A stretch of 64,000 nt of DNA from positions 186,001 to 250,000 of the forward strand of contig NZ_NOXW01000019.1 of assembly GCF_002251855.1 (NCBI RefSeq), in the 5' to 3' direction. The position numbers and the translations under genes were made by a program. Under the pieces are notes generated by a model that saw only the letters and a program-made list of their open reading frames with translations, did no database searches and was not told where the DNA came from. This document shows positions 18,462 to 29,261 of this stretch, in pieces. How positions within the stretch are numbered: position 1 is the first letter of the stretch; each line of letters opens with the position of its first letter. The stretch comes from Rhodoferax sp. TH121. Its GTDB lineage: Bacteria > Pseudomonadota > Gammaproteobacteria > Burkholderiales > Burkholderiaceae_C.

Positions 18462-20441
18462 TTGGCTACTTCATTTAACGACCAGTTTGACCAGCATGGC
18501 ACATGGCGCCGTGAGTTTGCCCTGCGCCTGAAGTTGTTGGGTGAATGGATGAAAGACCACGACCTGCTGGATGCCGGTGTGGAAGAGCGTCTGCGCCGAC
18601 TCGAAGCCCAGGTACGTTCCGACAAGGTGATGGTCGCCTTTGTGGCCGAGTTCTCGCGTGGCAAGTCCGAGATGATCAACGCTCTGTTTTTTGCAGGGTA
18701 TGGACGACGCATCATGCCGGCCAGTGCCGGCCGCACCACCATGTGCCCTACCGAAATGGGCTATGACGCCGACGTGCCGCCTTGCTTGCGTTTGCTGCCC
18801 ATCGAAACCCGCCTCCAGCCCCAGGCCCTGATGGAGTGGCGCATGGCGCCCGAGAAGTGGACCCGCATTGACCTCGACGTGAACAACCCCCAACAACTGG
18901 CCAAAGCCCTGGAAAAAGTGGCCGAGACCCGCAAGGTCACCCAGGACGAGGCGCGCGCGCTGGGTTTTTGGCACAGCCAGGCGCCGGAAGACAACCCCAT
19001 GGTCGACGCGCAGGGGATGGTCGAGGTGCCCAAGTGGCGCCACGCGCTGATCAATATTGCGCACCCGCTGCTCAAGCAGGGCTTGGTGATTCTGGATACA
19101 CCGGGGCTCAATGCCATTGGTGCCGAGCCCGAGCTCACCGTGAGCCTGATTCCCCAGGCGCACGCAGTGGTCTTCATGCTGGGGGCGGATACTGGTGTGA
19201 CCAAATCCGACTTGGCCATCTGGCGCGAACACCTGATTACTGAGTCCACCGATCCCGATGCGCGCCTGGTGGTGCTCAACAAGATCGACACGCTGTGGGA
19301 TGCACTCAGCACACCCGCACAAATCCAGACCCAGATCGACCGCCAGAGGGCCAGTACCGCCGAAATCCTGGGCCTGCCCAAAGAAAAGGTGATAGCCGTA
19401 TCTGCCCAAAAAGGTCTGGTGGCCAAAGTCACCGAAGACGACGAGCTGCTCAAGCGCAGTTGCCTGCCTTTGCTGGAAGATGTGTTGGGCCGCGGCATGA
19501 TGGGCAAGCGCCAGAAAATTCTGGGGTCTGCCATGGCCCATGGCATTACCGATCTGCGTACCGAGACAGGCCGCGTCATCAACATCCGCAAGCGCGACCT
19601 GACCGAGCAAACCATGGAGCTCAAGGGCTTGCAGGGCAAGAACGCCACGGTCATCAAGCACATGCGCAACCGCATCTCGCAAGAACAGGCTGAGTTTGAC
19701 CAGGGCGGTGCCAAGATCCACGCGGTTCGCTCGGTACACCTCAAGTTACTGCGCGAAGTGTTCGGCATTCTGGGCTCCAGCGCTCTCAAGAAAGAGATGG
19801 CGCAGCTCAACGACTCGCTCATGCAAAAAGGGCTGAAGCTGGGTGTGAAGCGCGCGTATGGCGAGACTTTTGATCGCCTGCGCGGCAATCTTCAAAGGGT
19901 GCAGGGCTTGTGTGGCGAGATTCAGAGCATGCTGGTGGCCAGCTTCAAACTGCTCAATGGTGAATACGGCTTCTCGCTCCAAGCGCCGGCCGAACCCGCC
20001 ATGGCCCATTTCATGGCCGAACTCGACACCATCGAACGCAACCACCTGCAGTACCTGGGCGTGGGCAATGCCTTCAAGCTGGCGCAGCCCGAGTTTTCGG
20101 ACCGGCTGGTGCGTGCGCTCTCGACCCGCCTGCGCTCGGTGCATGAAAACGCGCTGGGTGAGGTGGAGCTGTGGAGCAAATCGGCAGCAGCCCAACTGGA
20201 CGCCCAATTGCGCGAACGCCGCCGCAACTTTGCGCGCCGTATCGAAGCGATTGACCGTATCTCGCAAGCGGCGGGTGGTCTGGACGATCGCATCGGCGAG
20301 ATTGAGCAACAAGAGTCTGCCTTGAACCAACTGGACAGCAAACTGGCCGAGTTGACCGACTACCTGATCGCAGCCCAAGACGCCGCCAAGCTCATGGCGG
20401 TGGCCGCAGCGGCCTCGGCTGTGGACGTGGTTATTGCCTGA
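18462..20441 (+). CDS. Bacterial dynamin-like large GTPase
   Basis: A 659-residue dynamin-family protein starting with TTG at 18462 behind a good ribosome site (GGGGGA). The GTPase domain shows AEFSRGKSE (residues 62-70; family consensus GEFSxGKS, the first Gly replaced by Ala), a threonine-bearing switch (GRTTMCPTE), DTPGLNAIG and NKID. The rest is helical with long coiled segments, as in dynamins that bind membranes. It sits between mutM and mutY and ends 2 bases before the mutY start. The biological role is unknown. Confidence 0.82.
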   Translation: MATSFNDQFDQHGTWRREFALRLKLLGEWMKDHDLLDAGVEERLRRLEAQVRSDKVMVAFVAEFSRGKSEMINALFFAGYGRRIMPASAGRTTMCPTEMGYDADVPPCLRLLPIETRLQPQALMEWRMAPEKWTRIDLDVNNPQQLAKALEKVAETRKVTQDEARALGFWHSQAPEDNPMVDAQGMVEVPKWRHALINIAHPLLKQGLVILDTPGLNAIGAEPELTVSLIPQAHAVVFMLGADTGVTKSDLAIWREHLITESTDPDARLVVLNKIDTLWDALSTPAQIQTQIDRQRASTAEILGLPKEKVIAVSAQKGLVAKVTEDDELLKRSCLPLLEDVLGRGMMGKRQKILGSAMAHGITDLRTETGRVINIRKRDLTEQTMELKGLQGKNATVIKHMRNRISQEQAEFDQGGAKIHAVRSVHLKLLREVFGILGSSALKKEMAQLNDSLMQKGLKLGVKRAYGETFDRLRGNLQRVQGLCGEIQSMLVASFKLLNGEYGFSLQAPAEPAMAHFMAELDTIERNHLQYLGVGNAFKLAQPEFSDRLVRALSTRLRSVHENALGEVELWSKSAAAQLDAQLRERRRNFARRIEAIDRISQAAGGLDDRIGEIEQQESALNQLDSKLAELTDYLIAAQDAAKLMAVAAAASAVDVVIA

Positions 20442-20443
20442 GT

Positions 20444-21487
20444 GTGACCGCGAGCAACTTTGCCACCCAGGTGGTGGCCTGGCAGCGCCAGCACGGGCGC
20501 AACACCCTGCCGTGGCAAAACACCCAAGACCCCTACCGGGTCTGGCTCTCCGAGATCATGCTGCAGCAAACGCAGGTGGTCACGGTCATGGGCTACTTTG
20601 CCAAATTCCTGGAGCGTTGCCCTACTGTGGCTGATCTGGCCGCTGCCAGCAGCGATGAGGTAATGGGCTTGTGGAGCGGACTGGGCTATTACAGCCGCGC
20701 CCGCAATCTGCACCGGTGTGCGCAGCTGGTGGTGGAGTTGCACGGTGGACAGTTCCCGCGCGATGCCGCGACCCTGGCCACCTTGCCAGGCATCGGCCGG
20801 TCCACTGCGGCGGCCATTGCCTCCCTGTGTTTTGGCGAGCGCGTGGCAATTCTGGATGCCAATGTGAAACGCGTAGTGACCCGCGTGCTGGGCTTCGAAG
20901 CTGACCTGGCGTCGTCCACCAATGAGAAGAAGCTGTGGGACGCCGCCACCGGTCTGCTGCCTGTGTCCGAGAGCGCGGCAACCGACATGCCGCGCTACAC
21001 CCAAGGCATGATGGATTTGGGGGCCACCGTGTGCAGCCCCAAAAAGCCCAGCTGTCTGCTCTGCCCCGTACACAGCCACTGCGCTGCGGCCAAAGCGGGT
21101 CACCCCGAGCGCTACCCCGTGCGTACCCGCAAACTCAAACGCAGCAGCCAAAGCCTGTGGCTGCTGTGGGTGCAGCGGCCGGATGGCGCAGTGTGGCTGG
21201 CCAAGCGCCCAACGCCGGGCGTGTGGGCGGGGCTGCAGTGTTTCCCCCTGTTTGACAGCGAGGACGCGCTGCGTGCCGCACTGCCCGCCGAATATGCCGA
21301 TCGTGTGCAGATGCTGCCGGTGTTTACCCATGTGCTCACGCATAAAGAACTTTTTATGCACGCGGCCCGCATAAATACTGCGCGAGAAGCTATGAATTTA
21401 GGAGCGGGGGCTTGGTTTTTACCCGCCGAGTGGGCGGCTGCGGGCCTGCCTGCACCTGTGCGCAAGCTGCTGGAGGCCTCAGCCTAG
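20444..21487 (+). CDS. mutY: A/G-specific adenine glycosylase
   Basis: Removes adenine mispaired with 8-oxoguanine. The 347-residue protein (GTG start) has the catalytic Glu in [11 protein letters not shown] (about residue 37), the helix-hairpin-helix [27 protein letters not shown] with the catalytic Asp, and the iron-sulfur loop [17 protein letters not shown] (C-x6-C-x2-C-x5-C). The C-terminal NUDIX-like domain reads the 8-oxoG strand. A reverse copy of the dispersed repeat lies within that domain. The last 9 bases overlap the convergent rapZ. Confidence 0.95.
   Translation: MTASNFATQVVAWQRQHGRNTLPWQNTQDPYRVWLSEIMLQQTQVVTVMGYFAKFLERCPTVADLAAASSDEVMGLWSGLGYYSRARNLHRCAQLVVELHGGQFPRDAATLATLPGIGRSTAAAIASLCFGERVAILDANVKRVVTRVLGFEADLASSTNEKKLWDAATGLLPVSESAATDMPRYTQGMMDLGATVCSPKKPSCLLCPVHSHCAAAKAGHPERYPVRTRKLKRSSQSLWLLWVQRPDGAVWLAKRPTPGVWAGLQCFPLFDSEDALRAALPAEYADRVQMLPVFTHVLTHKELFMHAARINTAREAMNLGAGAWFLPAEWAAAGLPAPVRKLLEASA
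21366..21407 (-). repeat. Dispersed repeat copy inside mutY
   Basis: On minus it reads CCTAAATTCATAGCTTCTCG, then CGCAGTATTTATG, matching the family core. It encodes [13 protein letters not shown] on the opposite strand, in frame and without disrupting mutY. Confidence 0.5.
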
Positions 21488-22342
21488 AGCGTCCATCTCG
21501 CGGTGGCGCTTGAGCGTGACCCAGCTGTCTTTGAAGCGCTGGGCCAGCTGCTCCACCAGGTACACCGAGCGGTGCTGCCCCCCCGTGCAACCAATCGCCA
21601 CCGTCACGTAGCTGCGGTGGTCGCGGGCCAAGGCATCAAGCCAGCTTTCCAGAAAGTGCGCGATATGGTGCTGCATGCGTTCCACATCTTCTTCCGCTTT
21701 CAGAAAGTCGATCACCGGCTGGTCCCGCCCGGTCAGGTGTTTCAGCTCGGGGTCGTAGTGCGGGTTGGGCAGCATGCGCACGTCGAACATATAGTCCGCA
21801 TCGGTGGGCACACCGCGTTTGAAGGCAAAGGACTGGAATACTAGTGTGAGCTGCCCGCCTGGCGCGGCAATCAGCGTTTTGACGTAGCCCTGCAGCTGCG
21901 AGGGGCGGATGATGCTGGAGTCGATCACGTGCGCCTGCTCGCGCAGGTCGGCTAACAGTTCGCGCTCCAGTTCGATGGCATCCACCAGCGCACGGCGTTC
22001 GTCCACCGTGGCGTCCACGCGGGACAGAGGGTGTTTGCGGCGGGTTTCGGAATAGCGGCGCACCAGTGTGTCGGTGGTGGCATCCAGAAACAAGGATTTG
22101 ACCTCCACACCCAGCGCCCGCACGGCGGCCAGTTGTTGGGGCACCAGGGGCAGGGAGGTGGCGCTGCGCACATCCATGGCGATTGCTACGCGCGGCGCGT
22201 TGTGTTTCTTCTCTAGCTCCACAAAATCCAGCAGCAGCTCCGGTGGCAGGTTGTCCACACAGTAGAAGCCGGCGTCTTCCAGCGCATTCAGCGCCACTGA
22301 TTTACCGGAGCCGGACATGCCGGTGATGAGCACAATCTCCAT
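21479..22342 (-). CDS. rapZ: RNase adapter RapZ
   Basis: Nucleotide-binding adapter; in enterobacteria it directs RNase E to the sRNA GlmZ and controls glucosamine-6-phosphate synthesis. The 287-residue protein has the Walker A GMSGSGKS at residues 8-15, [15 protein letters not shown] and the C-terminal signature [12 protein letters not shown]. The ATG (22340-22342) overlaps the recN stop as TGATG, so translation is coupled. In betaproteobacteria the target may differ, since GlmZ is not obvious there. Confidence 0.94.
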   Translation of the reverse strand: MEIVLITGMSGSGKSVALNALEDAGFYCVDNLPPELLLDFVELEKKHNAPRVAIAMDVRSATSLPLVPQQLAAVRALGVEVKSLFLDATTDTLVRRYSETRRKHPLSRVDATVDERRALVDAIELERELLADLREQAHVIDSSIIRPSQLQGYVKTLIAAPGGQLTLVFQSFAFKRGVPTDADYMFDVRMLPNPHYDPELKHLTGRDQPVIDFLKAEEDVERMQHHIAHFLESWLDALARDHRSYVTVAIGCTGGQHRSVYLVEQLAQRFKDSWVTLKRHREMDALG

Positions 22343-23991
22343 CACGCCCCCGCTTGCAACATCTCTTTGGCGTGGGCCAGCGTGGTGCCCGAGAGCTTTT
22401 CACCGCCCAACATGCGGGCAATTTCGGCCACGCGCTGCTCGCCGCCCACGGAGGCCACGGTGCTCAGGGTGGCGCTGCCTTGCAGCTGCTTGGATACGAC
22501 CAAATGGTGGTGCGCGCACGCGGCTACCTGGGGCAGGTGGGTCACGGCCAGCACCTGGCGGTCGCTACCCAGCTGTTGCATAAGGCGGCCCACGGTCTCG
22601 GCCACCGCGCCGCCCACACCGGAATCCACCTCGTCAAAGATCAAAGTCTGGGCCGTGCCCAAGCGGCTGGTAGTGACCGCGATGGCCAGCGCCATGCGCG
22701 ACAGCTCGCCACCTGAGGCGACCTTGCCCACCGGGCGCGGCGTGCTGCCGGCGTGGCCTGCGGCCAGAAACTGCACGTCTTCCAAACCACTGGCCTGGGG
22801 CTGGGCCAGGGGCTCCAGCGCCACCTCAAACCGGCCGCCCTGCATGCCCAGCCCTTGCATGGCTTGCGTGATGCTTTGGGCCAGCAGGGGCGCAGCCTTG
22901 GCGCGTTGCTTGGAAATGGTTTTGGCCTCGGCCATGAAGGCGGCCTGGGCCTTGCGCTCTTTGGCCTGCAGGCCGTCCAGGTCGGCAGCGGCGTCCAGCT
23001 GGGCCAGCTCGGTCTTCCAGCTCGCCCACAACTCGGCCAGTTCTTCGGGCGGGCGTTTGTAGCGGCGCGACAGACTCACCCAGAGCGACATGCGTTCGTC
23101 CAGCTCGGCCAGGCGTTCGGGGTCCAGCTCGGCGCGGCGCGCGTAACTGCGCAGGCTGTGCACCGTGTCTTCAATTTGCGCGACGCTGGAGTTGAGGGCC
23201 TCAACGGCGTCTTTGAACTCGGCTTCCAGGTGTGACTGGGCTTGCAGCAGTTGCAGCGCGGCGTGCAGTGGGGCGAGGGCGTTGGTGTCGTCGTCTTCCA
23301 GCAGATTGACCGCGCCTTGGGCCGCGTCAATCAGCGCCTGCCCGTTGGCCAGGCGGCTGTGGCTGGCGTTGAGCTCGGGCCACTCGTCGGTGCCGGGATT
23401 GAGCTTGTCCACCTCGCCAATCTGCCAGGCTAGGCGCTCACGCTCGCGCTGCAGGCTGTCTTGTGCAGCCTGGGCTTGGGCGAGTGCTTGTTGGGTTTGG
23501 CGCCAGGTGGCCCACAGGCTGCTCAGGGCGCTGGTGTCTACCTTGGCGTAGGCATCCAGCAGGCCGCGCACGGCCTCAGGCCGGGTCAGGCTTTGCCAGG
23601 CGTGCTGGCCGTGAATGTCCAGCAGCTGCTCGCCAATGGTGCGCAGCTGTTGCGCGGTGGCGGGGCTGCCATTCACCCAAGCGCGGCTTTTACCCTGCGT
23701 GTCCACGGTCCGTCGCAGCAGCAGGGTGTCGCCGGCTTCAAAGCCCGCTTCGTCCAGCACGGCTTGCAGGTCCGGCGCGTTGTCGAACTCGGCGCTCACA
23801 TCAGTGCGGGCCGCGCCTTCGCGGATCACGCCGGTGTCGGCGCGTGCGCCGGTCACCAGTTGCAGCGCATCAATCAGGATGGATTTGCCCGCGCCGGTTT
23901 CACCGGTCAGCACCGAAAAGCCGGACTCCAAATCCAGCTCCAGCTCGCTGACGATCACAAAGTCTCTGAGAACAATTCGCTTGAGTGCCAT
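22342..23991 (-). CDS. recN: DNA repair protein RecN
   Basis: SMC-like ATPase for double-strand break repair. The 549-residue protein has Walker A GETGAGKS at residues 30-37, a central coiled coil (about 160-370) and the C-terminal signature with Walker [13 protein letters not shown], followed by [10 protein letters not shown]. It lies between nadK and rapZ on the same strand. The nadK-recN order is widespread in proteobacteria. Confidence 0.96.
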   Translation of the reverse strand: MALKRIVLRDFVIVSELELDLESGFSVLTGETGAGKSILIDALQLVTGARADTGVIREGAARTDVSAEFDNAPDLQAVLDEAGFEAGDTLLLRRTVDTQGKSRAWVNGSPATAQQLRTIGEQLLDIHGQHAWQSLTRPEAVRGLLDAYAKVDTSALSSLWATWRQTQQALAQAQAAQDSLQRERERLAWQIGEVDKLNPGTDEWPELNASHSRLANGQALIDAAQGAVNLLEDDDTNALAPLHAALQLLQAQSHLEAEFKDAVEALNSSVAQIEDTVHSLRSYARRAELDPERLAELDERMSLWVSLSRRYKRPPEELAELWASWKTELAQLDAAADLDGLQAKERKAQAAFMAEAKTISKQRAKAAPLLAQSITQAMQGLGMQGGRFEVALEPLAQPQASGLEDVQFLAAGHAGSTPRPVGKVASGGELSRMALAIAVTTSRLGTAQTLIFDEVDSGVGGAVAETVGRLMQQLGSDRQVLAVTHLPQVAACAHHHLVVSKQLQGSATLSTVASVGGEQRVAEIARMLGGEKLSGTTLAHAKEMLQAGA

Positions 23992-24011
23992 GTGTTCACT
24001 TTTGGTGGCGC

Positions 24012-24908
24012 TTAGGCCACCCCTTCATTCCAATGCATCTTTTGGCGCAGGGTGTCAAAGTAGGTCCAGCCCACGGGGTGCAAAAAGCGTACCTTGTGCT
24101 GCGAGCGGGTTACCTCAATGCGGTCGCCGTGCATCAGGCTGGCCAGACTCTGCATGTCAAAGTTGGCGCTCGCATCGCGCCCCGCTACGATTTCGATAGC
24201 TATCTGCGCAGTATCTGCAATGGCTATCGGTCGATTTGATAGGGTATGGGGGGCAATTGGCACCATCACCCAAGCGGCAATCGAGGGGTGCAGCAACGGC
24301 CCACCGGCCGACATGGCGTAGGCGGTGGAACCCGTGGGCGAGGCAATGATCAGCCCGTCCGCCCGCTGGTTGGCCACAAAGTGCCCGTCCACTTCCACCC
24401 GCAGCTCCACCATGCCCGAGGTCGCGCCGCGGTTCACCACCACGTCGTTCATGGCCTCGGCCTCAAACACGCAGTGGCCATCGCGCATCACGCGGGCATG
24501 CATCAGCGAGCGGTCGTCCACCTCGTAGTGGCCGGCCAGCATGGGGGCCAGCGTGGCTTTGTATTGCTCGAAGCGGATGTCGGTAATAAAGCCCAGCCGC
24601 CCGGAGTTGATGCCGATCAGCGGCACCTGGTAGCGCGCCAGCTGGCGGCCAATGCCCAGCATGGTGCCATCACCCCCCACCACCAGGGCCAGGTCGCAAT
24701 GGGTGCCAATGCCGTCCACATCCAGCGTGGTGTAGTTGCTTAAGCCCGTGTTGGTGGCGGTGTCGGCTTCGATCACCACCTCGCAGCCCTGGTCCATCAG
24801 ATAGTGGGCAATCTCGTCCAGCGATTTACGGGACGACGCCCCCGCAGCGCTGGTGCCGGTGGATTGGTACTTGCCGATCAGAGCGACATGCCTAAATTGG
24901 GACAACAT
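24012..24908 (-). CDS. nadK: NAD kinase
   Basis: Phosphorylates NAD to NADP. From the ATG at 24906-24908 the protein has 298 residues and begins [16 protein letters not shown]; the open frame continues upstream without family similarity. Signature blocks are [25 protein letters not shown] and [18 protein letters not shown] segment near residues 226-240 is encoded by sequence resembling the dispersed repeat (24191-24225). Divergent from hrcA with a 39-base gap. Confidence 0.95.
   Translation of the reverse strand: MLSQFRHVALIGKYQSTGTSAAGASSRKSLDEIAHYLMDQGCEVVIEADTATNTGLSNYTTLDVDGIGTHCDLALVVGGDGTMLGIGRQLARYQVPLIGINSGRLGFITDIRFEQYKATLAPMLAGHYEVDDRSLMHARVMRDGHCVFEAEAMNDVVVNRGATSGMVELRVEVDGHFVANQRADGLIIASPTGSTAYAMSAGGPLLHPSIAAWVMVPIAPHTLSNRPIAIADTAQIAIEIVAGRDASANFDMQSLASLMHGDRIEVTRSQHKVRFLHPVGWTYFDTLRQKMHWNEGVA
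24191..24225 (+). repeat. Possible dispersed repeat copy inside nadK
   Basis: The plus strand reads GATAGCTATCTGCGCAGTAT, then CTGCAATGGCTAT, close to the family pattern. It encodes, on minus, part of a conserved NAD-kinase beta segment, so it may be convergence or gene conversion rather than insertion. Confidence 0.4.
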
Positions 24909-24947
24909 GCGCAAATTAGACACTAAATAGGTTACTAAAATGGCCGC

Positions 24948-25952
24948 ATGCTCGATGATCGTTCCAAGTTGTTGATGAAGGCGCTGGTGGAGCGCTATAT
25001 CGCCGATGGACAGCCCGTCGGCAGCCGCACCTTGTCCAAGGCCTCGGGCCTGGAACTGTCCCCTGCCACCATCCGCAACGTCATGTCGGACCTGGAGGAT
25101 TTGGGCCTCATCGTCAGCCCCCACACCTCGGCCGGGCGCATCCCCACCGCACGCGGCTACCGCCTGTTTGTGGACACCATGCTTACCGTGCAGCAGGGCA
25201 CCATGCCCGCCCATAGCCTTGCACCCGACCAGCCGCAACGCGTCATCTCCAATGCGGCCAACCTGCTCTCCAACCTGTCGCAGTTTGTCGGTGTCGTCAT
25301 CGCGCCGCGCCGCACATCGGCGTTTCGGCACATCGAATTTTTGCGCCTGTCCGAAAAACGCTTGCTGGTCATCATCGTGTCACCCGACGGCGACGTGCAA
25401 AACCGCGTCATCTACACCGAAGTGGACTACGCCCAGAGCCAGCTGGTGGAGGGCGCCAATTTCCTCAATACGCACTACGCCGGGCTCGAGATCGAAGAGG
25501 TCCGCAAGCGCCTGCAGAACGAGGTGGATAGCCTTCGCAGCGAAATTGCCACCCTGATGCAGGCCGCCGTGCACGCCAGCTCCGAGGCCATCAGCGAGTC
25601 GCAGGACGAGGTGGTGATCTCTGGCGAGCGCAACCTGCTCTCGGTGTCCGACTTTTCCAGCGATATGGGCCACCTGCGCCGCGCGTTTGATTTGTTCGAG
25701 CAAAAAGCCCAGCTCATGCGCCTGCTGGACGTGACCGGCCAGGCCGAAGGCGTGCGCATTTTCATCGGGGGCGAGAGCCAGGTGGTGCCGTTTGAAGACC
25801 TCTCCATTGTCAGCAGCCCTTACGAGGTGGATGGCAAGGTGGTCGGCACGCTGGGCGTGATCGGCCCCACACGCATGGCGTATGACCGCATGATCCAGAT
25901 CGTGGACATCACCTCCAAGCTGGTGAGCAATGCGCTGAGCCACCATAAATAG
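24948..25952 (+). CDS. hrcA: Heat-inducible transcription repressor HrcA
   Basis: Repressor of class I heat-shock operons through the CIRCE element. The 334-residue protein has an N-terminal winged helix ([20 protein letters not shown], then [20 protein letters not shown]) and the central and C-terminal GAF-like domain ([34 protein letters not shown]). No CIRCE inverted repeat was seen in the short upstream region, so autoregulation by CIRCE is not supported here. Confidence 0.95.
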   Translation: MLDDRSKLLMKALVERYIADGQPVGSRTLSKASGLELSPATIRNVMSDLEDLGLIVSPHTSAGRIPTARGYRLFVDTMLTVQQGTMPAHSLAPDQPQRVISNAANLLSNLSQFVGVVIAPRRTSAFRHIEFLRLSEKRLLVIIVSPDGDVQNRVIYTEVDYAQSQLVEGANFLNTHYAGLEIEEVRKRLQNEVDSLRSEIATLMQAAVHASSEAISESQDEVVISGERNLLSVSDFSSDMGHLRRAFDLFEQKAQLMRLLDVTGQAEGVRIFIGGESQVVPFEDLSIVSSPYEVDGKVVGTLGVIGPTRMAYDRMIQIVDITSKLVSNALSHHK

Positions 25953-25986
25953 CCTGCGCTGGCCCGGTACAATTGCTGGTTCGGTT

Positions 25987-26063
25987 GGGGCGTTAGCTCA
26001 GTTGGTTAGAGCAGAGGACTCATAATCCTTTGGTCGCGGGTTCAAGTCCCTCACGCCCTACCA
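25987..26063 (+). tRNA. tRNA with CAU anticodon (tRNA-Ile2 or elongator tRNA-Met)
   Basis: A complete 77-nt cloverleaf with encoded CCA: acceptor GGGGCGT pairs with ACGCCCT, and anticodon loop CTCATAA gives CAT. The segment TTGGTCGC.GGTTCAAGTCC resembles Ile2 (lysidine-modified) tRNAs more than elongator Met, but identity cannot be settled by reading alone. Confidence 0.9.
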
Positions 26064-26074
26064 TTTCATGCATC

Positions 26075-26108
26075 AAGCCTGTTGTTTCCCGGAACGGCAG
26101 GCTTTTTT
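26075..26108 (+). terminator. Rho-independent terminator after the CAU tRNA
   Basis: Arms AAGCCTG and CAGGCTT separated by 16 bases and followed by a T-run, starting 12 bases past the tRNA. Confidence 0.75.
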
Positions 26109-26199
26109 GTTCGCCCCGTGTGATGTTGACCTCGCGCAAGGTGTTGGGTCTTGGATAGGCCTACCCTGCAGGTGTACTACTTTTGAAAGGGAACACACC

Positions 26200-26586
26200 A
26201 TGTCGCATTACCACGCAGTTGTCTGGTTGGATCATTCGGAGGCCCATGTTATGCACATTGCGCCGGACGATGTGGAGGCCTCCATCATTCGCCCCAAGCG
26301 CCCGCATTCGCATTTGCACGCCAAGGGCGGCGCGGTGGGCTCGGGCAAGGCTGCCGAAGACAAGCACTACTACCATGCCATCGCCCAAGCGCTGGCGGGC
26401 GCGGAGGAAATTCTGGTGGTGGGCCCTGCACAGGCCAAGTTGCAGCTCATCAAGCACCTGCACCGCCACGACCCACAGGTGGGTAACAAGGTGGTGGGTG
26501 TGGAGAGCATTGACCACCCCAGCGACGCGCAACTGGTGGCCTACGCCCGCAAATACTTTGTGGCCAAGGACCAGATGCTGGCCTGA
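26200..26586 (+). CDS. Conserved small protein with eRF1 domain 3-like fold
   Basis: A 128-residue protein starting MSHYHAVVWLDHSEAHVMHI (ATG at 26200 behind GAAAGGGAA). Similar short proteins in Burkholderiales are labelled 'translational machinery protein' because they resemble eRF1/Pelota domain 3. The alternation of ILVVGPAQAKLQLIKHLHRH and VVGVESIDHPSDAQL fits such an alpha/beta fold. No catalytic residues can be named. It stands alone between a tRNA terminator and a convergent small gene. Confidence 0.6.
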   Translation: MSHYHAVVWLDHSEAHVMHIAPDDVEASIIRPKRPHSHLHAKGGAVGSGKAAEDKHYYHAIAQALAGAEEILVVGPAQAKLQLIKHLHRHDPQVGNKVVGVESIDHPSDAQLVAYARKYFVAKDQMLA

Positions 26587-26620
26587 GCCTGCGTTGCCAT
26601 AGCGGCGCAGCCGGACTGGC

Positions 26621-26935
26621 TTAGCGCTGTTTGAACGTGGAATGCACCGCCGCCGGGTGGTGCCCCACAAACAAAGTGGTTACCCCAACCATGAGGGCAT
26701 GGGCGCGGGTTTCATCCTGGTGCTCACACAGGGCCTGCATGAGCTCGGGGCGCAGGTACCAAAGTTCGCCGATGTCCCGGGCGTAGCTGATTTTGAACTC
26801 CAGGTGAAAGTCCGCGGCACTGCAATAGCTGCGCACCACGCTGAGCATGGCGTTGCGGATTTTCTCCATGGCCTCCTCGGGGCTCTCCAGTGGCTCGGGG
26901 AGCAAAAAGTTCCAGAAACTGTTTTTGATGCGCAT
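26621..26935 (-). CDS. Small conserved hypothetical protein
   Basis: A 104-residue protein if started at MRIKNSFWNFLLPEPLESPE (ATG at 26933-26935). A longer frame exists upstream, but its composition looks non-coding. No known domain was recognised. The sequence is rich in aromatic and charged residues, with no signal or membrane segment. It is convergent with the gene at 26200 and divergent from the AsmA gene. Confidence 0.5.
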   Translation of the reverse strand: MRIKNSFWNFLLPEPLESPEEAMEKIRNAMLSVVRSYCSAADFHLEFKISYARDIGELWYLRPELMQALCEHQDETRAHALMVGVTTLFVGHHPAAVHSTFKQR

Positions 26936-27169
26936 GCCGTCAGTCCTTGTGTGTGCCGACTTTGCATTCGGGTGTGTTGTGGTATCCCATGGGGGCAGTG
27001 TGCCTTGCGCATGTGAAGGCTGTCTGACAAACAGCGGGTTTGGCAAAGCGTTGTGCCAGCAATTACAAAGCGTTACTGCGCAATACCGCACACGCCGCTG
27101 CAGCGCCGCGCGCACTGCAGAAATAGAATGGTTCGCATCGGGCTCGCTCTCTCTGCACAAGGACTTTTC

Positions 27170-29239
27170 ATGAAGGCGCTTCGCGTTGTTGGTATGGCTG
27201 TGGTTGCCATTGTGGGCCTGTTGGCCCTGGCTGTGGGGGTGCTCTACGCCCTGTTTGACGGTGACACCATCAAGGCCGAGATCAGCCGCGCGATGCTGGA
27301 GCAAAAGCAGCGCACGCTAGTGATTGCGGGCCAGCCCAAGCTGTCCGTCTGGCCCAATGTGGGCATTCAGCTCGATGGCGCAACCTTGTCCGAACGCGCC
27401 AGCAAAGACGAATTTGCAGCCCTGCAGTCCGCCCGCATCTCGGTGGCGCTGATGCCGCTGCTGCGCAAGCAGGTGCAGGTGCGCGCACTGGACATCGAAG
27501 GGCTCAAGCTCACACTGGTGAAGAAGAAAGACGGCACGTTGAACATTGCCGACTTGCTGGGCGAACCCTCTGCGCCTGAAGCCAGCAAACCAGCGGAAGC
27601 CGCCAAGCCAGCCGACCCGCTGCTGATTGATGTGTCCAGCATCCACATTGCCAACGCCCATCTCACCTGGCGCGACGAGAAGGCGGGAACTACCGCCACC
27701 TTGTCGAACTTGAGCCTGTCCACCGGGGCCGTGTTGGCCGACACGGGCAAGAAGACCGCCGTCGTGGAGAAGCTGAGCCTGTCGGCCAAGGGCCAGAGTG
27801 GTACCGATGTATTCACGCTGGCGCTCGACGCGCCCAAGCTGAGCCTGTCGCCCGACAAGTCGGCGGGCGAGGCCCTTACTCTGTCGGCCACGCTGCAGGG
27901 TGTGGCCCGCAACGCGACGGTGAACCTGGTGTTGAATGGCGTGGAAGGCAATGCCGACGCGCTGAAGGTGGCCAACCTGGCGCTGAAGTTGGACGCCAAG
28001 GCGGGCGACGCGGCCGTGAAGGGGCAGCTGAGTTCCCCTGTGGCGGTGAACGTGGCGGGCCAAAGCGTGGCACTGGCCAAGCTGGCTGGCAATCTGGAGG
28101 TGGCCCACCCCAGCATGCCCATGAAGAGCGTGAGCCTGCCGATCAACGGTAGCCTGAAGGTGGATGCGCTGCAGCAGACCGCTGCGCTGGAGTTGGCCAC
28201 CCAATTTGATGAATCCAAGATCGCCACCAGCGTGAAGGTGGCCAAGTTTGCGCCGCTGGTGTTGGCATTTGATCTGGATGTAGACAAGCTCAACGTGGAC
28301 AAGTACTTGCCACCCAAGCCCGCCACCACAGCGCCAGCCAAAGAGGCTGCAGCGGCCAAGGAAGCGCCCGTGGATCTGAGCGCGCTCAAGGGCCACACGG
28401 TGAACGGTGCCATTCGCATCGGCGCGCTGCAGGTATCCAACCTGAAGCTGGAAAAGATCAACGCCAAGCTGGAGCTGGCGGGCGGCAAGCTGGATGTGGC
28501 GCCCTTGTCGCTGCACCTGTACGAGGGCAGCACCAGTGGCAGCCTGTCGGTCAACGCCAATGGCAACGCGGTGGCCATCAAGCAGGCACTGGTGGGCATC
28601 AGCATCAACCCGCTGATGAAAGACCTGGTGGCCAAGGATCTGCTGGAGGGCAAAGGCAATGTGACGCTGGATATCAACACCCAAGGCAGCACGGTGACGG
28701 CCATGAAGAGGGCGCTGGGCGGGTCGGCATCGCTGGCACTCAAAGACGGTGCCATCAAAGGCATCAATCTCGCGCAAAGTCTGCGCGACGTGAAGGCCAA
28801 GCTGGGTCAGGCCGACAGCACCCAGGCGGCCAATGCCAGCCAGAAAACCGATTTCTCGGAGCTGACCGGCTCCTTCAAAATTGCCAATGGCGTGGCCCGG
28901 AATGACGACTTGGCCATGAAGTCCCCCTTCATCCGCCTGGGCGGTGCGGGCGATGTGGATGTGGGCGCCGGCCAGATGAATTACCTGGCCCGTGCCACGG
29001 TGGTGGCCAGTGGCGAAGGGCAGGGCGGCAAAGACGCCAGCCAGCTCAAGGGCCTGACCGTACCGGTGCGCGTGAGCGGCCCTTTCGACGCCTTGAGCTA
29101 CAAGATCGAATTCGGCGCCATGCTGGAAGACGCCACCAAGGCCAAGGTGGAAGAGAAGAAGCAGGAGATTAAGGCCAAGGCCGAAGAGGCCGTGAAAGAC
29201 AAGGCCAAAGACCTGTTCAAGGGCTTGCTGGGCAAATAA
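27170..29239 (+). CDS. AsmA-family protein
   Basis: A 689-residue envelope protein. The ATG at 27170 opens a membrane anchor (about residues 8-30), after which the protein is presumed periplasmic. The AsmA N-terminus (GQPKLSVWPNVGIQLDGATL) and the C-terminal block with repeated G-x-D-V..N-Y-x-A-x-A (GDVDVGAGQMNYLARATVVA) are typical, with an Ala/Lys-rich middle. AsmA relatives form bridge-like lipid-transfer structures between membranes. The last 40 residues are a Lys/Glu/Ala helix. Monocistronic. Confidence 0.85.
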   Translation: MKALRVVGMAVVAIVGLLALAVGVLYALFDGDTIKAEISRAMLEQKQRTLVIAGQPKLSVWPNVGIQLDGATLSERASKDEFAALQSARISVALMPLLRKQVQVRALDIEGLKLTLVKKKDGTLNIADLLGEPSAPEASKPAEAAKPADPLLIDVSSIHIANAHLTWRDEKAGTTATLSNLSLSTGAVLADTGKKTAVVEKLSLSAKGQSGTDVFTLALDAPKLSLSPDKSAGEALTLSATLQGVARNATVNLVLNGVEGNADALKVANLALKLDAKAGDAAVKGQLSSPVAVNVAGQSVALAKLAGNLEVAHPSMPMKSVSLPINGSLKVDALQQTAALELATQFDESKIATSVKVAKFAPLVLAFDLDVDKLNVDKYLPPKPATTAPAKEAAAAKEAPVDLSALKGHTVNGAIRIGALQVSNLKLEKINAKLELAGGKLDVAPLSLHLYEGSTSGSLSVNANGNAVAIKQALVGISINPLMKDLVAKDLLEGKGNVTLDINTQGSTVTAMKRALGGSASLALKDGAIKGINLAQSLRDVKAKLGQADSTQAANASQKTDFSELTGSFKIANGVARNDDLAMKSPFIRLGGAGDVDVGAGQMNYLARATVVASGEGQGGKDASQLKGLTVPVRVSGPFDALSYKIEFGAMLEDATKAKVEEKKQEIKAKAEEAVKDKAKDLFKGLLGK

Positions 29240-29261
29240 GCCGCCCCGCGAGGTGTGCGAT

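Noticed and set aside
24909-24947. CIRCE element upstream of hrcA
   Set aside because: No TTAGCACTC-N9-GAGTGCTAA or near match was found in the 39-base gap.
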